From positions 1-6,313 of the forward strand of contig CAJOOE010000115.1 of the NCBI GenBank assembly GCA_905236145.1: a stretch of 6,313 nt of DNA, written 5' to 3'. This document shows, one piece after another, positions 1-5,719 of the stretch (within the stretch, counting starts at the first letter, position 1; every line of letters starts with the position of its first letter). The notes below the pieces were generated by a model. It saw only the letters and a list, made by a program, of their open reading frames with translations. It did no database searches and had not been told where the DNA came from. Made by a program: the position numbers and the translations under genes. This stretch comes from an uncultured Selenomonadaceae bacterium (GTDB lineage: Bacteria; Bacillota; Negativicutes; Selenomonadales; Selenomonadaceae).

Positions 1-428
1 GCGTCAATCCTTTTGTCCCCAAGCCCTTTACGCCTTTTCAAAGAGTAAAATTTGCCGGGAAAAAATATTTGGACGGTGCGTTGAAAATTTTACGCGAAAG
101 GACAAAAAAAATCCGGAATATCGAAATAATTTCCGAATCGCCGCGAGAATCCGAATTGCAGACGATTTTGGCTCGCGGCGACCGGAAAATTGCGGACATT
201 ATGACAAAGTCCGACTCCGGAAAAATTTTTCGGCAACTGTTCAAAGACTCCGGGCTTGACGAAAATTTTTACCTTCGCGAATATTCGCCGGAGGAAGTTT
301 TGGCGTGGGAAATTTTGGATCAGGGATTTTCCGAAAAATATTTGCGTGAAGAGTTTGAGCGAGCCGCCGAATTGAAATTTACCCGACCATGTTTTGAAGG
401 TTGCAAGCGTTGCGGAGTTTGCAAATGA
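1..428 (+). CDS. C-terminal part of a B12-binding-type radical SAM protein (5' end outside window)
   Basis: The open frame enters from the left edge (first full codon at 3) and stops at TGA 426-428, giving 141 visible residues. The first residues read NPFVPKPFTPFQ, the conserved segment that ends the radical SAM barrel in many B12-domain radical SAM and MiaB-like enzymes. Next comes a charged helical region with LQTILARGDRKIADIM, then AWEILDQGFSEKYLREE, and a tail with cysteines spaced CX3CX2CX2C ending CGVC. This layout matches the C-terminal domain of the uncharacterised family that includes TIGR03960, as I remember it. The radical SAM CX3CX2C cluster and any cobalamin domain would lie upstream and cannot be checked. 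The TTG at 69 is internal, because homology continues before it. The substrate is unknown. A promoter lies between this gene and ilvN, so the two are probably not one functional unit. The radical SAM call is fairly sure; the exact family is less so. Confidence 0.72.
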   Translation, partial: VNPFVPKPFTPFQRVKFAGKKYLDGALKILRERTKKIRNIEIISESPRESELQTILARGDRKIADIMTKSDSGKIFRQLFKDSGLDENFYLREYSPEEVLAWEILDQGFSEKYLREEFERAAELKFTRPCFEGCKRCGVCK

Positions 429-454
429 ATCCGGGCAAAATTCCGACAATTCGG

Positions 455-483
455 TTGATTTTTTGTTCGGGTAGTGATATTAT
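455..483 (+). promoter_or_regulatory. Predicted sigma-A/sigma-70-type promoter with extended -10 for ilvN-ilvC
   Basis: A -35-like TTGATT lies at 455-460. A 17-base spacer follows, then TATTAT at 478-483, which matches the -10 consensus at five of six positions. The TG at 475-476 gives the extended -10 arrangement (TGN before the hexamer). Transcription would begin near 490, leaving a leader of only about 25 bases before the ilvN ATG at 516. This is a pattern match by eye. It is supported by its position in the only sizeable gap before ilvN. Confidence 0.55.
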
Positions 484-502
484 TCGGAGCGGAAATTTTT
501 AA

Positions 503-508
503 AAGGAG
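503..508 (+). promoter_or_regulatory. ilvN ribosome binding site, fixes the start at 516
   Basis: AAGGAG ends 7 bases before ATG 516. The frame can be extended back to a GTG at 474, but that codon lies inside the predicted promoter and has no comparable ribosome binding site. The protein homology also begins at the ATG. Confidence 0.8.
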
Positions 509-515
509 TTTTTTT

Positions 516-1046
516 ATGAAACACGTTTTGTCCGTTTACGTCGAAAATCAACCGGGCGTTCTTGTCAGGGTGGCAAGTATGTTCAGTCGCCGGGAATTTA
601 ACATCGACAGTCTTTCGGTCGGTGTCACCCAATCGCCGGAATTTTCGCGTATTACGGTCGTCGTTTACGGGGACGGCGGACTTGTCGAACAGATGATAAA
701 GCAACTGGAAAAAATGCCGGTCGTTCGTGCGGTTCAGCGTTTGGACGCGGCGACGGCGGTTACACGCGGAATGACAATGATAAAGGTTTCCGCAGACGAC
801 AATAACCGGCTTGACGTTTTGAAAATGGCGGAACTTTTCCGTGCTCACGTCGTAGACGTTCAGCCCACGACGCTCATTTTTGAAATTACCGGCAACGACG
901 AAAAAGTTACGGCGTTTACCCGGCTCCTTGCACCTTACGGAATTTTGGAAGTCATTCGCACCGGGCTTATCGCTCTGGAACGCGGTGAAAATACAATTAA
1001 CAACTATAATCAAGTGAGGGAGTATTATGGCAAAAACTTATTATGA
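516..1046 (+). CDS. ilvN: Acetolactate synthase regulatory (small) subunit IlvN/IlvH
   Basis: This 176-residue protein is the regulatory subunit of acetolactate (acetohydroxyacid) synthase, the first common enzyme of valine, leucine and isoleucine synthesis. It activates the thiamine-diphosphate catalytic subunit IlvB and confers valine feedback inhibition. Residues 3-75 form an ACT domain (LSVYVENQPGVL, then SRREFNIDSL). N11, G14 and N29 align with residues involved in valine binding in E. coli IlvH. Position 27 is Glu where most homologues I recall have Gly. Residues about 85-160 form the C-terminal small-subunit domain (FRAHVVDV, FEITG, PYGILEVIRTGLIALERG). Length is close to the usual 160-175. 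The start at 516 is set by the ribosome binding site and the homology. Its 3' end overlaps ilvC by 20 bp, so the two are probably translationally coupled. No ilvB is adjacent, so the catalytic partner must be encoded elsewhere. Confidence 0.95.
   Translation: MKHVLSVYVENQPGVLVRVASMFSRREFNIDSLSVGVTQSPEFSRITVVVYGDGGLVEQMIKQLEKMPVVRAVQRLDAATAVTRGMTMIKVSADDNNRLDVLKMAELFRAHVVDVQPTTLIFEITGNDEKVTAFTRLLAPYGILEVIRTGLIALERGENTINNYNQVREYYGKNLL
1016..1022 (+). promoter_or_regulatory. ilvC ribosome binding site inside the ilvN 3' end
   Basis: GAGGGAG lies 4 bases before the ilvC ATG at 1027 and is itself coding sequence of ilvN. Ribosomes finishing ilvN therefore pass over the ilvC start region, which favours coupled translation of the two genes. 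Confidence 0.7.
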
Positions 1047-2043
1047 TCAGGACGTAAATTGGGAGATTATGAACGGCAAGACCGTTGCAATAATCGGTTA
1101 CGGAAGTCAGGGTCATGCTCATGCTTTGAATCTTAAAGAAAGCGGAGTCAACGTTATCGTCGGTCTTTATGAAGGCTCCAAGTCAAAAGAAGTCGCGGAG
1201 AAAGCCGGCTTGAAAGTCATGAATGTTGCGGACGCGACGAAAGCCGCCGACGTCGTTATGATTCTCATTCCGGACGAAAAACAAGCCGACGTTTACAAAA
1301 ACGAAATCGCTCCGAATTTGAAGAGCGGTGCGGCTCTCGCCTTCGCTCACGGCTTTAACATTCACTTCAAACAAATTCAGCCGGCAAAAGATGTTGACGT
1401 TTTCATGGTCGCTCCGAAAGGTCCCGGTCATCTTGTCCGCAGAACTTTTGTCGAAGGCGGCGGCGTTCCGGACGTTTTCGCGGTCGAACAGGACGCAACC
1501 GGTCATTGTTTTGATCTCGCTCTTGCGTATGCTCGCGGTATCGGCGGAACCCGTGCGGGCGTAATTCAAACGACTTTCAAAGAAGAAACCGAAACCGACT
1601 TGTTCGGCGAACAGGTTGTCCTCTGCGGCGGCATTACCCATTTGATTCAAAACGGCTTTGAAACTTTGGTAAATGCCGGTTATCAGCCGGAGATCGCATA
1701 CTTTGAATGTTTCCACGAAATGAAACTCATCGTTGACCTCATGTATGAGGGCGGCATGGCGAAAATGCGTAAATCCATCAGCGATACCGCAGAATACGGC
1801 GATTACACGACAGGTCCGAAAATCATCACTCCGGAAGTTCGCAAGGCTATGGAGAAGGCTCTCGAAGAAATTCAAGACGGCACATTTGCCCGCAACTGGC
1901 TTGTGGAAAATCGTGCGGCGGGACGTGCAAACTTCCTTGCTCAACGCAGAATCCATGCGGAGCATCAGATTGAAAAAGTCGGCGAGAAACTTCGCGGCAT
2001 GATGAGTTGGCTCAAAGACGGCAGCGACTTGTCCAAAGATTGA
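1027..2043 (+). CDS. ilvC: Ketol-acid reductoisomerase (class I, short form)
   Basis: This 338-residue cytoplasmic enzyme converts 2-acetolactate or 2-aceto-2-hydroxybutyrate to the dihydroxy acids by Mg2+-dependent alkyl shift and NAD(P)H reduction. It is the second common step of branched-chain amino acid synthesis, directly after the IlvN-controlled step. The Rossmann motif GYGSQGHAHALNLKESG is at 24-40. The cofactor loop GLYEGSKS (46-53) ends in Ser rather than Asp, which suggests NADPH preference. H108 and K131 (HGF, APKGPG) are present. The metal-binding acids are D191 and E195 (TDLFGEQ), and E227 and E231 (FECFHEMK). The substrate serine is S252 (SISDTAEYGDY). The length fits the class I short form, which lacks the extra knot domain copy. 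By eye it uses more C-ending codons (TTC, CTC, ATC) than the neighbouring DUF4127 gene, as expected for a well-expressed gene. An intrinsic terminator follows. Confidence 0.98.
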   Translation: MAKTYYDQDVNWEIMNGKTVAIIGYGSQGHAHALNLKESGVNVIVGLYEGSKSKEVAEKAGLKVMNVADATKAADVVMILIPDEKQADVYKNEIAPNLKSGAALAFAHGFNIHFKQIQPAKDVDVFMVAPKGPGHLVRRTFVEGGGVPDVFAVEQDATGHCFDLALAYARGIGGTRAGVIQTTFKEETETDLFGEQVVLCGGITHLIQNGFETLVNAGYQPEIAYFECFHEMKLIVDLMYEGGMAKMRKSISDTAEYGDYTTGPKIITPEVRKAMEKALEEIQDGTFARNWLVENRAAGRANFLAQRRIHAEHQIEKVGEKLRGMMSWLKDGSDLSKD

Positions 2044-2074
2044 TTTTGAGTTTTTAACTTTAATAAACTTTCGG

Positions 2075-2108
2075 GTGTCGAAAAAATCTTTTCGGCACTT
2101 TTTTTTTT
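2075..2108 (+). terminator. Rho-independent terminator after ilvC
   Basis: A 10-bp stem (GTGTCGAAAA at 2075-2084 with TTTTCGGCAC at 2089-2098, one G-U pair) closes a 4-base loop AATC and runs straight into ten T residues at 2099-2108. It starts 31 bases after the ilvC stop codon and separates the ilv unit from the yebC-ruv unit. This is the clearest terminator in the window. Confidence 0.92.
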
Positions 2109-2227
2109 CGCGGCGGGCGGGAGAAGGTGCCGCCTCAAAAAATTTCTCTGCAGGAATATATCGAAAAGTGCAGAAAAAATTCACGGTTATTATAAAAAAA
2201 GTTTTTTATTTGAAGGGAGAAAATTTT
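2109..2227 (+). promoter_or_regulatory. Upstream region of yebC, with an imperfect dyad and a possible weak promoter
   Basis: About 120 non-coding bases lie between the terminator and yebC. A GC-rich patch (2109-2136) can form a weak GCGGC/GCCGC hairpin. An imperfect dyad follows, TCTGCA (2147-2152) and TGCAGA (2169-2174), flanked by T and A runs. Overlapping -10-like hexamers TATTAT (2188-2193) and TATAAA (2191-2196) sit just after it, but no good -35 stands 16-18 bases upstream. A promoter is expected here because a strong terminator precedes it; its exact position is uncertain. I see no SOS (LexA) box of either the CGAAC-N4-GTTCG or CTGT-N8-ACAG type. Confidence 0.35.
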
Positions 2228-2959
2228 ATGTCCGGACATTCAAAATGGGCTAACATTAAAAGAAAAAAAGGTGCAAATGATGCAATTCGCGGAGCATTGA
2301 CGACGAAAATAGGACGCGAAATTACAATCGCCGTAAAAATGGGCGGCTCCGATCCCACCGGAAATATGCGGTTGAAACTCGCCTTGACAAAAGCTAAGGC
2401 AAACAATATTCCGAAAGACAATATCAACCGTGCAATTCAAAAGGGACTCGGTGCGTCCGACGGCTCGAATTACGAAGAAATTACTTACGAAGGTTACGGG
2501 CCCGGCGGTGCGGCTCTCATGCTCGACATTTTGACGGACAATCGCAACAGAACTGCGGCAGACGTTCGTCATATTTTCGGGAAGTACGGCGGCAATTTGG
2601 GAGAAACCGGCTGCGTCGGCTGGATGTTCAAGCAGAAGGCGGTTTTCGTCGTGGAGAAGGAAACTTTTGACGATGAGGACGCTTTAATGGAAATTGTTAT
2701 GGACGCGGGAGCGGAAGATTTTGTCGCGGACGATGAAGTCTTTGAAATTACCGCCGCACCGGAAGATTTTGACGCGATCGAAAAGGCACTTGCCGACAAG
2801 GGAATAGAAACGGCATCGGCGGAAATTACGCAAGTTCCCGATACAACCGTACAACTTACCGGAAAAGATGCGGAAAATATGCAGAAATTGTCGGACGCTC
2901 TCGAAGAAAATGACGACGTTCAAAATGTTTACGGCAATTACGAATTTACGGAAGAGTAA
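2228..2959 (+). CDS. yebC: YebC/TACO1-family translation or regulatory factor
   Basis: This is a 243-residue cytoplasmic protein of the YebC/PmpR/TACO1 family. Members have been described as DNA-binding regulators and, for the mitochondrial TACO1 branch and some bacterial members, as helpers of translation at difficult sequences such as proline runs. The signature start MSGHSKWANIK is present. NNIPKDNINRAIQKG (59-73), YEGYGPGG (87-94), LTDNRNRTAADVRH (102-115) and GGNLGETGCVGWMF (121-134) follow, then an acidic C-terminal half. The length is typical (about 240-250). An in-frame extension back to 2075 exists but would start inside the terminator. ATG 2228 has an AGGGAG ribosome binding site 8 bases upstream and matches the family start. 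The N-terminal tract (KRKKGANDAIRGALTTKIGREI) differs from the widespread KHRKAAQDAKRGKIFTK form. It lies 7 bases before ruvC, a common pairing. Confidence 0.95.
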   Translation: MSGHSKWANIKRKKGANDAIRGALTTKIGREITIAVKMGGSDPTGNMRLKLALTKAKANNIPKDNINRAIQKGLGASDGSNYEEITYEGYGPGGAALMLDILTDNRNRTAADVRHIFGKYGGNLGETGCVGWMFKQKAVFVVEKETFDDEDALMEIVMDAGAEDFVADDEVFEITAAPEDFDAIEKALADKGIETASAEITQVPDTTVQLTGKDAENMQKLSDALEENDDVQNVYGNYEFTEE

Positions 2960-2966
2960 AATTTAA

Positions 2967-3461
2967 ATGCTCGCACTCGGAATAGATCCCGGCACGGCAA
3001 TTTGCGGCTACGGATTTGTCGAACAGGTACAGGGCAGGTTAATCGCGAAAAAATACGGAGCGATAACGACAAGTCCGAAAGCCCGAATGCAGGACAGACT
3101 TTTAAAAATTCACACCGAACTTGACGCACTCATAAAAGAATTTCGCCCGGAAGTCATGGGAATAGAGAAACTTTTTTTCGGACGAAACGCGACAACCGCA
3201 ATTCCGGTGGGACAGGCTCGCGGCGTGGTACTTCTCGCCGCCGCCCAAAATAATTTGGATATTGTGGAGATGACTCCGAACGAAGTCAAAATGTCGATAA
3301 CCGGTTACGGCGGCTCGACAAAAGAACAAATAATTTTTATGGTCACGCGAATTTTAAATTTGCCGGAACCGCCCAAGCCGGACGACACGGCTGACGCGTT
3401 GGCGATAGCGATCGGAGCGTCCTATGAGGCACAAAGTTTGACACGGAGGAATTTTATTTGA
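2967..3461 (+). CDS. ruvC: Holliday junction resolvase RuvC
   Basis: This 164-residue endonuclease (active as a homodimer) cuts Holliday junctions made during recombination and fork repair, working with the RuvAB motor encoded downstream. It has an RNase H-like fold. The four catalytic acids are visible: D7 in LGIDPGT, E67 in GIEKLFF, and D140 and D143 in PDDTADALAIA. The FFGRNATTAIPVGQARGV segment (70-87) and TPNEVKMSITGYG (103-115) are also typical. Its length matches the family (about 160-175). ATG 2967 is 7 bases after the yebC stop, with GGAAGAG (2950-2956) inside the end of yebC as a moderate ribosome binding site. Its TGA stop overlaps the TTG start of the next gene (TTGA, 3458-3461). 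Confidence 0.96.
   Translation: MLALGIDPGTAICGYGFVEQVQGRLIAKKYGAITTSPKARMQDRLLKIHTELDALIKEFRPEVMGIEKLFFGRNATTAIPVGQARGVVLLAAAQNNLDIVEMTPNEVKMSITGYGGSTKEQIIFMVTRILNLPEPPKPDDTADALAIAIGASYEAQSLTRRNFI
3445..3449 (+). promoter_or_regulatory. Ribosome binding site that supports a TTG start at 3458
   Basis: GGAGG inside the end of ruvC stands 8 bases before TTG 3458. No ATG or GTG lies near in this frame, and the lysine-rich start of the signal peptide begins exactly here, so TTG is the likely start. Confidence 0.75.
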
Positions 3462-5065
3462 AGAAGATTGTTTTTACTGTTTTTGCGTTGGTTATTTTTT
3501 TGATTGCTTTTGAAACGGAGGCGGCAAGAGCGGGAAAAATTTTATTCATACCTCACGACGACAGACCGATTTCCTTCCGGCAGACTGCGGAAATTGTCGA
3601 GCAGACCGGAGCGGAAATGATTTTGCCGCCGGAAGCATTTTTGAGCAATACCGGAAAACCCGGAGATCCGGACAGACTTTGGACATGGCTTGAAAAAAAT
3701 GCTCACGCCGCAAATTCTGCGGTAATTTCGTCGGACTCCCTGCTTTACGGCGGACTCATTCCTTCACGCAAGCATGATATTCCGGCGGAAGTTTTAAATT
3801 CCCGGCTGGAGAATTTTGAAAAACTTCACCGGGAAAATCCGAATTTGAAAATTTATGTTTTCGATTCGCTGATGAGAACCCCTCAAACAGGAACTCGCGG
3901 AGATGTGGAGGAGCCGAATTATTATGTTTTTTACGGCAAGGATATTTTTCAATATACGCGACTTGCCGACAAAAGGGAGATCGGTTATTGGTCGCAGACC
4001 GAAGAAAACAAATTTCGGGCACTGGAAAAGAAAATTCCTCCGCAAGTTTTGAGTGATTGGTTTGAACGCCGGGCAAAAAATATTTCCGCGACAAAAAAAT
4101 TGATGGAGTTTGCCGGAAACGGGACGATTGAATATTTGATTTTGGGACGCGACGACAATTCGCCTTTGTGTCAAACTCACCGGGAGAACAGAGAAATTCT
4201 CGCCTTTGCCGAAAAAATAAATTTGCCGAAAACAAAATTTCAATCTTTGGCGGGAATCGACGAATTTAATATTTTACTTCTGGCTCGTGCGATAAACGAA
4301 AAAACCGGCGAAAATCCGAAGGTCTGCGTTGTTTATAATTTGGGAGTCGGCGGGGATACCGTGCCGGCATTTTCCGACGAAAAAATTTCACAGTCGATTG
4401 ATTCTGCGGTGAATATAGTCGGCGGCAAAAAGGTGAGAGATCCGGAGAAAGCGGATTTTGTTTTGATGGTAAATACCGACGAACACGGGAAAACTTTTTT
4501 TATTCACAATGAAAAACCGGCTTACGGAGCATTTCGCCCGATTTTAAATCCGAATGAAAGCACCGCAAATTTCGCTCGTGCTGTCGAATCTTACGTCAAA
4601 GAAGGCTATCCGGTCGGAATTGCGGACGTGGATTTTTTGAACGGCTCGGACAATGCACTCATGGAAATTTTGAAAAAGCGGAAACTTCTTTTCAAAATTC
4701 AATCTTACGCCGGAATGAATACCGCAACAAATTCCGCCGGATTTGCGTTGGGGACGGGGATATTGGCAAAAAAAATGTCGAAGTCGGCAAAGAGAAAACT
4801 TTTGCTTACCCGCTATCTTGACGACTGGATTTATCAGGCGAATGTCCGGACGATTGTCGGAAAAGAAATTTTGAAAAATTTCGGCGATGCCTCGCTGTAT
4901 TACCATCTCGGCGACAAGATTGATTTTGCGGAGGACAGAAATACAGCTTTGGTGCGGGAATACGCCGAAAAAAAATTCCCGGATTTCAACTTTGAAAAAA
5001 ATCTTATCGTAAAAAATTCTTGGAACAGAATGTTTGAATGTGACATAATATTCAAAGCCGATTAA
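3458..5065 (+). CDS. Predicted exported DUF4127-family protein of unknown function
   Basis: This 535-residue protein carries a likely signal peptide: KK at 2-3, a hydrophobic stretch at about 4-18, and a possible signal peptidase I site ARA|G after residue 25. The mature part should lie outside the cytoplasmic membrane. The rest matches DUF4127 (PF13552) as I know it: IPHDDRP (31-37), SSDSLLYGGLIPSR (91-104), LGRDDNSPLCQTHRE (229-243), AGIDEFNILLLAR (265-277), GIADVDFLNGSDNAL (387-401), YAGMNTATNSAGFALGTG (417-434), DDWIYQ (455-460) and SWNRMFE (521-527). Many conserved Asp, His and Asn residues fall in these motifs, which could mean a metal-dependent or sugar-handling active site; that is inference. 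No function is established to my knowledge. It is packed between ruvC (4-bp overlap) and ruvA (28-base gap), so it is co-transcribed with DNA repair genes although its predicted location differs. Confidence 0.85.
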   Translation: MKKIVFTVFALVIFLIAFETEAARAGKILFIPHDDRPISFRQTAEIVEQTGAEMILPPEAFLSNTGKPGDPDRLWTWLEKNAHAANSAVISSDSLLYGGLIPSRKHDIPAEVLNSRLENFEKLHRENPNLKIYVFDSLMRTPQTGTRGDVEEPNYYVFYGKDIFQYTRLADKREIGYWSQTEENKFRALEKKIPPQVLSDWFERRAKNISATKKLMEFAGNGTIEYLILGRDDNSPLCQTHRENREILAFAEKINLPKTKFQSLAGIDEFNILLLARAINEKTGENPKVCVVYNLGVGGDTVPAFSDEKISQSIDSAVNIVGGKKVRDPEKADFVLMVNTDEHGKTFFIHNEKPAYGAFRPILNPNESTANFARAVESYVKEGYPVGIADVDFLNGSDNALMEILKKRKLLFKIQSYAGMNTATNSAGFALGTGILAKKMSKSAKRKLLLTRYLDDWIYQANVRTIVGKEILKNFGDASLYYHLGDKIDFAEDRNTALVREYAEKKFPDFNFEKNLIVKNSWNRMFECDIIFKAD

Positions 5066-5093
5066 AATTTCTGTTTGAAAGGTCGGAAAAAGT

Positions 5094-5693
5094 TTGATAG
5101 GATATTTGAACGGCAAAATAAAATTTCTCGCACCGGAATTTTGCATTGTCGATGTAAACGGTGTCGGTTATAAAGTTTATCCGGATGCGGCAACCCGGCA
5201 AGATTTGCAAAAAGATTCTCCCATAGAATTTTTTGTATATACCGCAGTCCGGGAAGACGCGATAACTTTGTACGGATTCAAAAATCCGGCGGCTCTGGAA
5301 TTTTTTGAACTTCTCCTTTCGGTCAGCGGTATCGGTGCAAAGTCGGCATTGGCGATAGTGTCAAAAATTTCTCCGGCGGATTTCGCCGCCGCCGTTGCCC
5401 GTCAAAATTTCGCGTCGCTCACAAGGTTGCCGGGAATAGGGAAAAAATCGGCTGAAAGAATCGTCCTCGAACTCAAAGACAAGATAAAACCTTTTTCGAC
5501 CGGTTCGGACGGTGCCGGCGATTTTGTACCGGCGAAAATTTCAACCGACGCAATTTCGGAGGCGGAGGACGCACTTTCCGCACTCGGCTATACTTCTGCG
5601 GAAATTTCTTCGGTTTTCGCGAAGGCTCCGAAAAATTCGACGACCGAACAGCTTGTAAAATTTGCGTTGAAAGAATTGAACAGATTCGGTTAA
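5094..5693 (+). CDS. ruvA: Holliday junction branch migration protein RuvA
   Basis: RuvA (199 residues) binds the four-way junction as a tetramer and loads the RuvB hexamer onto it. Domain I (OB fold, about 1-62) contains MIGYLNGKI, VDVNGVGYKV and REDAITLYGF. Domain II (about 64-140) holds two helix-hairpin-helix DNA-binding motifs, VSGIGAKSA (77-85) and LPGIGKKSAERI (112-123). After a flexible linker, domain III (about 152-197) contains AEDALSALGYTSAEI and contacts RuvB. The start is TTG 5094: the family begins with exactly this MIGYLNG-type sequence, and no ATG lies upstream in frame. The ribosome binding site is modest (AAAGGT at 5078-5083, 10 bases before). The gap to ruvB is 26 bases. 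Confidence 0.96.
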   Translation: MIGYLNGKIKFLAPEFCIVDVNGVGYKVYPDAATRQDLQKDSPIEFFVYTAVREDAITLYGFKNPAALEFFELLLSVSGIGAKSALAIVSKISPADFAAAVARQNFASLTRLPGIGKKSAERIVLELKDKIKPFSTGSDGAGDFVPAKISTDAISEAEDALSALGYTSAEISSVFAKAPKNSTTEQLVKFALKELNRFG

Positions 5694-5699
5694 CTTTCC

Positions 5700-5708
5700 A
5701 AAGGAGGT
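5700..5708 (+). promoter_or_regulatory. Strong Shine-Dalgarno site for ruvB
   Basis: AAAGGAGGT is close to a perfect complement of the 16S rRNA 3' end. It stands 11 bases before TTG 5720, a somewhat long spacing. No ATG or GTG occurs between this site and the conserved RuvB sequence in that frame, so TTG is the start. Confidence 0.8.
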
Positions 5709-5719
5709 TAAATTTTCAT

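Noticed and set aside
437..463. Possible terminator hairpin after the radical SAM gene (CCGA-CAAT-TCGG followed by TTGATTTTTT)
   Set aside because: The GC stem is only 4 bp and the extension needs unequal internal mismatches. It also overlaps the predicted -35 element of the ilvN promoter, so it is too weak to call.
474..515. Upstream extension of ilvN from the GTG at 474
   Set aside because: The extra 14 residues have no family similarity, lie in the promoter and leader, and the strong ribosome binding site points to ATG 516.
480..1013. Open frame of 177 codons on the - strand opposite ilvN
   Set aside because: It lies entirely antisense to a confident gene and shows no family motif.
2109..2136. 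GC-rich patch after the terminator as a remnant of a repeat or mobile element
   Set aside because: There is no second copy in the window, no target duplication and only a 5-bp stem, so it is described only as part of the yebC upstream region.
1183..2184. Long open frame of 333 codons on the - strand opposite ilvC
   Set aside because: It is a shadow of the codon pattern of ilvC: low-complexity composition, no recognisable domain, and it runs through the terminator.
2075..2227. Upstream extension of yebC by 51 residues
   Set aside because: It would start inside the intrinsic terminator, and YebC proteins begin at MSGHSKWANIK, which is at 2228 with its own ribosome binding site.
4544..5146. 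Open frame of 200 codons on the - strand across the DUF4127/ruvA junction
   Set aside because: It covers the ends of two well-supported genes, is rich in Phe and Ile from mirrored AT-rich codons, and has no recognisable motif.
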